NCBI GenBank assembly: GCA_028818995.1
Contig: JAPPMR010000227.1
Span: 1-9,141 of the forward strand
Reading direction: 5' to 3'
Origin: Candidatus Poribacteria bacterium
GTDB lineage: Bacteria > Poribacteria > WGA-4E > WGA-3G
Length of the DNA: 9,141 bases
Position numbers and translations under genes: made by a program. The notes beneath the pieces are model-generated. The model did not search any database. It saw nothing but the letters and a program-made list of their open reading frames with translations, and was not told where the DNA came from. This document shows positions 1 to 4,855 of this stretch, one piece after another (positions within the stretch are counted from its first letter, which is position 1; each line of letters starts with the position of its first letter).

Positions 1-534
1 ACACTCAGGAGTGTTAAATTCAATCCTAATGGGAAAACACTTGCAGGTGGAGGCAAAGCAGCGTATAATGGAGAGGATAATCCTGGTAATAAGGCAATTC
101 GTCTTTGGAATGCTGTGACGGGTGAACACGAGCAAATACTATCGGGAAATATGGGAGACATCAACAGTGTGGCGTTCAGCCCGGATGGAAAAATACTTGC
201 GGGTGGATGTGGTTTAGTGTGGAGTGAAGATATGGATGCTATTCTATTGTGGGATGCGAAGACGGGTAAACTCAAGCAAACACTCAAAGGACATGCAAGT
301 AATGTCAATAGCGTTGTTTTCAGTCCGGAAGGTAGCACGCTCGCAAGTGGCAGCGCGGACAATACTATCCGTATGTGGGACGTTGCAACAGGCAAACACA
401 TTCACACTTTCAAGGGACATACAGGAGATGTCAATAGTATCACATTCAATGTGGATGGCAGTATACTCGCAAGCGGAAGTGCGGATGGAACGATACTTTT
501 GTGGAATATCGCTACTTCAGATAGCACAAAATAG
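1..534 (+). CDS. WD40-repeat protein, C-terminal part (5' end outside window)
   Basis: The frame is open from base 1 to a TAG at 532-534, giving 177 residues with no start visible. Four WD40-type repeats can be read, each with a V-x-F-S/N-P-D/E-G strand, a G-S-A-D-x-T turn and an LW(D/N)xxTG ending; GH appears before repeats 3 and 4. The last two repeats are spaced 126 bases (42 residues) apart. Repeats 1 and 2 carry insertions before the LW strand (GKAAYNGEDNPGNK and GLVWSEDMD), so the earlier spacing is larger. The protein ends about eight residues after its final LW strand, so the propeller closes at the C-terminus. WD40 propellers are protein-interaction scaffolds; no partner or catalytic domain is visible here. 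The repeat wording is very like that of the secreted WD40 protein at 4856-6574, suggesting a paralogous family. It converges with the HAD gene, with only 14 bases between the stops. Confidence 0.9.
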   Translation, partial: TLRSVKFNPNGKTLAGGGKAAYNGEDNPGNKAIRLWNAVTGEHEQILSGNMGDINSVAFSPDGKILAGGCGLVWSEDMDAILLWDAKTGKLKQTLKGHASNVNSVVFSPEGSTLASGSADNTIRMWDVATGKHIHTFKGHTGDVNSITFNVDGSILASGSADGTILLWNIATSDSTK

Positions 535-548
535 TGGATGTAATGTGA

Positions 549-1247
549 TTATAACAACCTGTCTGCCAACTCCGTAAAATCGTTCACGGTCACATCGGGT
601 TGATATGGCGTATCCTCATAAGGTAGATTATAGCGGTTAACAAATGCCCCTCTATACCCACACGCCCGCGCGCCCATAATGTCAAATGAATTGGCAGATA
701 CCATCAAACACTCACCTACTTCAAGACCCAGTTTGCCTGCAGCACTACGATAAACTGCTGGATGTGGTTTAAACGCGCCGACAGATGTAACCGAGATTAC
801 ATCGTCAAAATCCCAGGCAACCCTTTCTGTAACAAGATATTCTAAAAACTCCGCATCTCCGTTGGACAATACCACTAACTGATACTGAGATTGCAGCCGT
901 TTGAGCGCAGATAAAACCTCTGGAAAAGGTGATAGGTGTTGCCACCCTTGCATAAATTCTTCGACCGTATCAGGTAAAGCGTTTATGCCGTTTCGTCTGA
1001 GCGTGTAGTGCAGCGCTCGGCGCACCGTTTCCAAATACCCACTATGCCCAAGCATCATTATTGTGTCCTGATATTGCTCTATCCGTTGTCGGTAACGCCA
1101 CTGTTCCCAAAAATCACCCGCAAATATATCGGAAGCATCGTGATTATCTAAAGATGCGCGGATAAATGGCGTAAGACTACCGCCTAAATCTAAAATTGTC
1201 CCGAATAAGTCAAAGGTCAGGGCTTTCGTTTCAGCAAAGTTTGCCAT
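549..1247 (-). CDS. Haloacid dehalogenase type II-like HAD hydrolase
   Basis: A 232-residue protein, normal length for L-2-haloacid dehalogenases. HAD motif I is FDLFGT with nucleophile Asp13 and Thr17. Motif II is LSNG with Ser128 and Asn129. Motif III is KPHPAVY with Lys160 and Tyr166. Motif IV is SANSFD with Ser184, Asn186 and Asp189. The spacing Lys-x5-Tyr and Ser-x-Asn-x2-Asp matches the catalytic set of characterised L-2-haloacid dehalogenases, and Arg51 in a W-R-x-R-Q context may be the halide-side arginine. The inferred reaction is hydrolytic dehalogenation of short 2-haloacids to hydroxyacids in the cytoplasm. A related phosphatase activity cannot be excluded, because this HAD subfamily is diverse. 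The start ATG has a weak GAGA Shine-Dalgarno. It lies downstream of the Gfo/Idh gene on the same strand, separated by 103 bases that contain a palindromic repeat. Confidence 0.88.
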   Translation of the reverse strand: MANFAETKALTFDLFGTILDLGGSLTPFIRASLDNHDASDIFAGDFWEQWRYRQRIEQYQDTIMMLGHSGYLETVRRALHYTLRRNGINALPDTVEEFMQGWQHLSPFPEVLSALKRLQSQYQLVVLSNGDAEFLEYLVTERVAWDFDDVISVTSVGAFKPHPAVYRSAAGKLGLEVGECLMVSANSFDIMGARACGYRGAFVNRYNLPYEDTPYQPDVTVNDFTELADRLL

Positions 1248-1268
1248 GAAATATTCTCATTTAACTTT

Positions 1269-1340
1269 GTAGGGTGGGGTCCCCGTGCCCCACCAAGTCT
1301 GTTATCCTGGGAACGGGCGGGCACAGGGACCCGCCTCTAC
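1269..1340. repeat. REPIN-like inverted pair of GTAG-headed hairpins (class C, G-rich)
   Basis: This 72-base intergenic element has two 26-base arms (1269-1294 and 1315-1340) in inverted orientation around a 20-base spacer. Each arm starts at the outer end with GTAG, then forms its own hairpin. The left stem is GTGGGG/CCCCAC and the right unit (read on the minus strand) is GGCGGG/CCCGCC, both with an 8-base TCCC(C/T)GTG loop. The stems differ at two base pairs, and both changes are compensated. This is the architecture known for REP sequences (5' GTAG plus hairpin) paired into a REPIN. It lies between the Gfo/Idh and HAD genes of the minus-strand block and could affect transcription or mRNA stability there. 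No T-run follows, so it is not a classical terminator. Confidence 0.75.
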
Positions 1341-1350
1341 AGACTATTTA

Positions 1351-2376
1351 CTATCCTAATTCAACTGTTTTGCCAGTTGCCATTGCCTCAAAAGCAGCAT
1401 CAATGACGCGCATCTGATTCACGCAGCTTTCGGGTGAGATACGGTGCGGTTGTCCTGTTTTTAAACATTCGCACATGTGCTCAAGCTGCAATGCAAACTG
1501 ATTAACAGGATCAATATCAATCACTTCACGACCATCCCTGTTCTGTAAAACAATATTAACAGGAGAACCTCCATTATTCCATGCGGCATCAATTCGAAGC
1601 ATGCCTCCTAAACCTGTAATTTCAGCATACTGCCCACCAGCACAATTAAAACCGGTAGAAATTTGGGCAGTTTTTTCATTGGGAAATACTAAGAGTAAGT
1701 AGGAAGCATCATCAACTTCCAATCCAGCTTGAGACGCTCCCGACACCCGAATCGGTTCAGCACCGAACATAAACCGTGCGTGGTGGATATTGTAGCATGC
1801 CAAATCGTAAATACTACCACCACCCTTTGCTTTGTTAAACCGCCAATTTGCTTCAGGTTTACGGCTTTCGGGACCGCCACCCCCGCCACCAGTGCAGAAA
1901 GTGCTGCGAAGTGTCATAAACTCACCGATTGCACCAGAGTCGACCAATTCTTTTGCTTTTATGTGCATCGGATGATGACGAAACTTAAACGCTTCAGCGA
2001 CAAGAACACCGTTCTCTTGCGCTGCGCCAACGAATGCCTCTGCTTCTGCGGCTGTTGATGTGAAAGGTTTTTCACACAGAACCGCTTTCACTTGACGGGA
2101 TTCGCATATTTTTATGCCAACTTCAGCGTGAAATGCACCCCACGTGCAGATGACCGCAATATCCAAATCTTCAGATTCCAACATCTCTTCCAAAGAGGTA
2201 TAACGATTTTCAGGAGCAACATCGAACTGCTCACCAAAACCGGCTAATGCGCCTTCCGATACATCATGGATTGCCGCTAATTCAGCACTCGGTGCTGCTT
2301 GACACGCACCGCCATGAGCACGGGCAATTCCCCCAGTTCCAACCAATCCAACTTGGTAAATTCCATTTTTGGGCAT
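1351..2376 (-). CDS. Gfo/Idh/MocA family NAD(P)-dependent oxidoreductase
   Basis: A 341-residue protein with the two-domain layout of the family. The N-terminal Rossmann fold has the dinucleotide-binding loop GTGGIA at residues 13-18. The CEKPF motif at 101-105 holds the EKP lysine that contacts the nicotinamide. The second domain has AEAFKFRHHP at 128-136 and GGGSIYDLACYNIHHARF at 185-202, resembling the GGG-x3-D-x-G-x-Y segment of the dihydrodiol/xylose dehydrogenase-like branch; Tyr195 and Asp191 are the likely active-site residues. The substrate is probably a sugar, inositol or related polyol, but the sequence does not say which. A run of six glycines at 163-168 is unusual. The start ATG has a good Shine-Dalgarno, GAGGA, six bases upstream (2383-2387). 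The sulfotransferase stop codon is only 28 bases upstream, so the two are probably co-transcribed. Confidence 0.92.
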   Translation of the reverse strand: MPKNGIYQVGLVGTGGIARAHGGACQAAPSAELAAIHDVSEGALAGFGEQFDVAPENRYTSLEEMLESEDLDIAVICTWGAFHAEVGIKICESRQVKAVLCEKPFTSTAAEAEAFVGAAQENGVLVAEAFKFRHHPMHIKAKELVDSGAIGEFMTLRSTFCTGGGGGGPESRKPEANWRFNKAKGGGSIYDLACYNIHHARFMFGAEPIRVSGASQAGLEVDDASYLLLVFPNEKTAQISTGFNCAGGQYAEITGLGGMLRIDAAWNNGGSPVNIVLQNRDGREVIDIDPVNQFALQLEHMCECLKTGQPHRISPESCVNQMRVIDAAFEAMATGKTVELG

Positions 2377-2404
2377 AATAGTTCCTCACTGTTTTTCTTT
2401 ATGG

Positions 2405-3142
2405 TTAATCTGCTGTTAATGTATAACCGTTTTCAATAATAGCCTCGCGCAAAAAATCAAAAGGGAGTTCACAAGGTTTGTCAACTCTTTTCCAACGTGC
2501 AACCGCTTCTGGACGCACTATAATCCGCCCTAACGGAATACCTAAATATGCTTCAAGCCTTTTGAGTGTCTCCTCCTGTTTCAGTACGAAATCCTCAAAT
2601 CGGATTTGAATTACATGTTTCGGTTTCGGTGTGGCTTTCATCAACTGATATTGATAGTACCAAGAAATCGCACGTCTTTCGTAAATATCATCCGTTTGCT
2701 GATATTCGATGCCGAAGTCGCGTAAATTATCTGTTTTGTGACTCCCCAAAATACAATCCCTTGGATCACGAATCCAATGGATAAAACGTATTTCTGGAAA
2801 CATACGCGTTATCCAAGGATAAACAAGTGTTGTCTCAGGTATCTTCCATCCTTTATTTTCGGATTTGTCGTTCAGCACATCCGATAAATAGGTATTGATA
2901 AGCTGCTCAAACTCTGGGTCAATCGGCATTGTAAACAACGGATCGAAATTCCACGATAAACCACCCTTCCATTTGACATATTTTGCCATTACTCGACACG
3001 CATCGTACATTGCGTGCGGCGGAATCTTGTCGCCAGAGGGATTTAGTTGGCTACCCATAAAAACGCCGCTGGCGTACAACGTATGTGAAATGGCACGCGT
3101 CCCAGAATGCCCACGACCAATCACAGTGATTAAAATTTCCAT
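2405..3142 (-). CDS. Sulfotransferase family protein
   Basis: A 245-residue protein with the PAPS-binding signatures of the P-loop sulfotransferase fold. The 5'-phosphosulfate loop is GRGHSGT at residues 9-15, directly after the first strand. The 3'-phosphate-binding segment is IRDPRDCILGSHK at 124-136, with Arg125/Arg128 and Ser134. The C-terminal stretch RFEDFVLKQEETLKRL, ending in YLGIP at 199-203, matches the conserved (Y/F)EDL...LxFLG(I/L)P helix of the family. It would move sulfate from PAPS to a hydroxyl or amine of a sugar, lipid or small molecule; the acceptor cannot be told. There is no signal peptide, so it is cytoplasmic. It is the first gene of the minus-strand block, 28 bases ahead of the Gfo/Idh gene. 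The Shine-Dalgarno is weak (a TAGGT about ten bases from the ATG), so the start is likely but not certain. Confidence 0.87.
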   Translation of the reverse strand: MEILITVIGRGHSGTRAISHTLYASGVFMGSQLNPSGDKIPPHAMYDACRVMAKYVKWKGGLSWNFDPLFTMPIDPEFEQLINTYLSDVLNDKSENKGWKIPETTLVYPWITRMFPEIRFIHWIRDPRDCILGSHKTDNLRDFGIEYQQTDDIYERRAISWYYQYQLMKATPKPKHVIQIRFEDFVLKQEETLKRLEAYLGIPLGRIIVRPEAVARWKRVDKPCELPFDFLREAIIENGYTLTAD

Positions 3143-3193
3143 AAATTTGTAGACCTATACAACATTCGTAGAAAATACTTGCTTATTTTCATA

Positions 3194-3210
3194 AATTAAT
3201 GATATTAATT
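3194..3210. promoter_or_regulatory. Perfect AT-rich dyad, possible operator
   Basis: AATTAATGATATTAATT is a perfect 7-3-7 inverted repeat, placed 52 bases upstream of the sulfotransferase ATG on the minus strand. The position suits an operator for the minus-strand block. The surrounding sequence is very AT-rich, so a chance dyad is quite possible. Confidence 0.25.
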
Positions 3211-3388
3211 AAAAGTTCATTGTGCTTGGATAGGCGGTATCCTCGTTACTGGTTTTTAGAATAATGAGGTAGGTGCCATCAGCATAAGTTTCATTTTAAC
3301 AAAAATTTGAAAGAAAGAAAAGGTGTTTTTACATTGATAGAGTCATTTAGTTCTCTTATCGTTTAAACTTTGACTCAAAACTCTTTCT

Positions 3389-3413
3389 GTAGGAGCGAGT
3401 TCCAGCTCGCGAC
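3389..3413 (+). repeat. Solo REP-like unit (class A): GTAG head plus hairpin
   Basis: The unit has the head GTAG at 3389-3392, then GA, a 5-bp stem GCGAG (3395-3399)/CTCGC (3406-3410) with a TTCCAG loop, then GAC. It matches the right-hand unit of the 7870-7932 element for the first ten and last seven bases, with only the middle eight differing. No inverted partner is seen nearby, so this is a single REP rather than a pair. It sits 95 bases upstream of the substrate-binding lipoprotein start. Confidence 0.65.
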
Positions 3414-3494
3414 ATCCGAGCAAATGCCAAAAAACGCTAAAACTAAATTACTCAGGACATTTAAAAAGGAGTATACATTCTCCTATGTCGTAAT

Positions 3495-3500
3495 AAAGGA
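3495..3500 (+). promoter_or_regulatory. Ribosome-binding site of the substrate-binding lipoprotein
   Basis: AAAGGA lies seven bases ahead of the ATG at 3508. It decides the start: the protein from 3508 begins directly with a lipoprotein signal peptide, whereas any upstream start in the same frame would add a hydrophilic leader translated from the REP element. Confidence 0.75.
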
Positions 3501-3507
3501 ACTTTAT

Positions 3508-4662
3508 ATGCAGAAATCAATAGCAACATTATGTTTAAGTTTGTTAGTATTAACATTCATTGGATGTGATAACGTCAAAAGGGTTCTTGCCCCCACGCCA
3601 GAGCCAACTGTGAAAATCGGTTTTATCGTTGCTGGACAACGTGTCACCTATCCGAACGGTGCGGAAATGGCGGTAACAGAAATTAACCAGCAAGGCGGAC
3701 TATTTGGTATGCAAGTTGAATTGATTGGTCATATCAACAAAGAGGCTATCCCAGAAGTCTCTGTCCAACTTGCTGAGTCGCTGATTGTTGAAGATGAAAT
3801 CGTCGCTTTGATTGGACCGAACCGTTCATCTCACGCTGCTGTGGTAGGTCCAGTCGCACAAAAACATCGGATACCGATGGTTACCACAACTGCAACGAAT
3901 CCAAATGTTACACAAGCAGGTGACTTTGTGTTTATGGCATCCTTCACGGACAGTTTTCAAGGTGCTGTTATGGCACAATTTGCGAAAATGGAACTCGGTA
4001 TTTCATCCGCTGCCATCATAACACGAAGCGGTGACCTCTATACAGAAGGGATATCCGAATTTTTTGCATCTAATTTTACCTCACTTGGTGGAAATGTGGT
4101 TGCAAATGCGTCCTTTGAAGGTGGTACAACCGATTTCACAGAGCAGTTGACACAAATCGCAGAAATGAAACCTGATGCACTTTTCACAGCCGGTTTTGTT
4201 CAAGACATTGCAGATATTACACAACAGGCACGGGCAATTCCGTTGCAAAACGCCGCTGGTGAACCCACAGTTTTTCTCGGCGCGGATTCATGGGACAGTG
4301 TACTGTTGTTTGACGACGAAAACGCTAAAATAGAGGGCAGTTATTTCAGTGGTCACTTTTCACCCGATACAAACGAACCGAATGCGCGCGCTTTTGTTGA
4401 CACTTACATGTCTGTTTATGAATCTACACCGACTGGGGGTGTTGCGGTAAGTTATGATGCGGTCAAATTGCTTTTTGAAGCGATAGAACGCGCTGGCAGT
4501 CTGGATGCAGAGGCAATACGGGACCAACTCGCTGCGACAGAAAATTATATTGGTGCAACAAACATTGCTCGTTATAACGAAAACCGTCAACCTACCAAGA
4601 GCGCTGTGATCTTTACTATAAAAGATGGAGAAAAGCAGTTCTACCAGCAAATTGATCCATAA
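3508..4662 (+). CDS. Branched-chain amino acid-type (LivK/Peripla_BP_6) substrate-binding lipoprotein
   Basis: A 384-residue protein. Residues 1-20 form a lipoprotein signal peptide: MQK, a hydrophobic core, then the lipobox FIGC with the lipidated Cys at position 20. After a proline-rich linker, the type 1 periplasmic-binding fold starts with VKIGFIVAG at 35-43, followed by the family's NGAEMAVTEINQQGGLFG (50-67) and ALIGPNRSSHAAVVGPVAQKHRIP (100-123), where substrate is contacted. GGTTDFTEQLTQI and SYDAVKLLFEAIERAG are the usual later landmarks. Asp21 follows the Cys; in E. coli this retains lipoproteins in the inner membrane. The ligand may be an amino acid, amide or another small organic molecule. 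No LivHMGF permease or ATPase genes are adjacent, so it is an orphan here and its transporter must lie elsewhere. Confidence 0.9.
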   Translation: MQKSIATLCLSLLVLTFIGCDNVKRVLAPTPEPTVKIGFIVAGQRVTYPNGAEMAVTEINQQGGLFGMQVELIGHINKEAIPEVSVQLAESLIVEDEIVALIGPNRSSHAAVVGPVAQKHRIPMVTTTATNPNVTQAGDFVFMASFTDSFQGAVMAQFAKMELGISSAAIITRSGDLYTEGISEFFASNFTSLGGNVVANASFEGGTTDFTEQLTQIAEMKPDALFTAGFVQDIADITQQARAIPLQNAAGEPTVFLGADSWDSVLLFDDENAKIEGSYFSGHFSPDTNEPNARAFVDTYMSVYESTPTGGVAVSYDAVKLLFEAIERAGSLDAEAIRDQLAATENYIGATNIARYNENRQPTKSAVIFTIKDGEKQFYQQIDP

Positions 4663-4721
4663 TAGTAGTTGACATAAGTAGTGTGTCGCAATTTTGCTTA
4701 TTCTACAAGTAGGGAGTTTTC

Positions 4722-4787
4722 ATGGGTATTGAGTTATTTCTTTTTATAGAAGAAAACCAAAACAGTTTTCAACAAAAACATTGTTAG
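4722..4787 (+). CDS. Possible 21-residue small ORF upstream of the secreted WD40 gene
   Basis: This short reading frame starts MGIELFLFIEENQNS and ends at TAG 4785-4787. It is preceded by GGGAG five bases before the ATG, a better-placed Shine-Dalgarno than that of the gene downstream. It could be a leader peptide, a relic of a lost gene, or chance. It overlaps the left half of the imperfect hairpin at 4757-4815. I do not recognise the peptide. Confidence 0.2.
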   Translation: MGIELFLFIEENQNSFQQKHC

Positions 4788-4815
4788 GATACAAATCAAT
4801 GTGCTTTTGTTTTGG
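4757..4815 (+). promoter_or_regulatory. Imperfect long hairpin in the leader of the secreted WD40 gene
   Basis: Nested complementary segments are CCAAAAC (4757-4763) with GTTTTGG (4809-4815), a short AAAA/TTTT, and ACATTG (4778-4783) with CAATGT (4797-4802). There are unpaired bulges between them and a 13-base loop. It ends 41 bases before the WD40 start codon. No T-run follows, so it is unlikely to be a terminator; an mRNA leader structure is possible. The function is unknown. Confidence 0.25.
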
Positions 4816-4840
4816 TAAATGAATGGTTGCATATATGAAA

Positions 4841-4845
4841 AGGAG
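4841..4845 (+). promoter_or_regulatory. Ribosome-binding site of the secreted WD40 gene
   Basis: AGGAG lies ten bases before the ATG at 4856, a slightly long spacing. The ATG at 4823 in the same frame has no such site and would put a charged MVAYMKRRNTT leader in front of the signal peptide, so 4856 is preferred. Confidence 0.65.
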
Positions 4846-4855
4846 AAATACCACC

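Larger units (their letters stand above)
3143..3507. other. Divergent intergenic region of 365 bases
   Basis: No convincing gene lies here. It separates the minus-strand sulfotransferase start from the plus-strand substrate-binding protein start, so it must hold both promoters, but I see no pair of boxes good enough to call. It contains an AT-rich dyad (3194-3210), a solo GTAG-headed REP-like hairpin (3389-3413), and a small AGGAG/CTCCT hairpin (3467-3484, loop TATACATT) just upstream of the lipoprotein's ribosome-binding site. Reading through this region in the frame of the downstream gene is possible from an ATG-less TTG/ACT context, but it would translate the REP element, so it is treated as non-coding. 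Confidence 0.7.

Noticed and set aside
1..534. WD40 fragment as part of a defence or STAND-type signalling protein
   Set aside because: Some such proteins end in WD40 repeats, but no NTPase, TIR or protease domain is visible, and the repeats resemble the exported paralogue at 4856-6574.
535..548. Bidirectional terminator between the converging WD40 and HAD genes
   Set aside because: Only 14 bases lie between the stops and I see no hairpin there.
1269..1340. CRISPR-like or tRNA-like structure
   Set aside because: The units are inverted with no regular spacers, and no cloverleaf or CCA end is formed; REP pairs explain the pattern better.
3370..3507. N-terminal extension of the substrate-binding protein from an upstream in-frame start
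   Set aside because: It would translate the REP hairpin and bury the lipoprotein signal peptide 46 residues inside; the ATG at 3508 has its own AAAGGA site.
4669..4704. TTGACA at 4669-4674 as promoter of the secreted WD40 gene
   Set aside because: No acceptable -10 at 16-18 bases; the nearest TATTCT (4699-4704) is 24 bases away.
4823..4855. Earlier start for the secreted WD40 gene
   Set aside because: It has no ribosome site, and the added MVAYMKRRNTT would precede an otherwise complete signal peptide.
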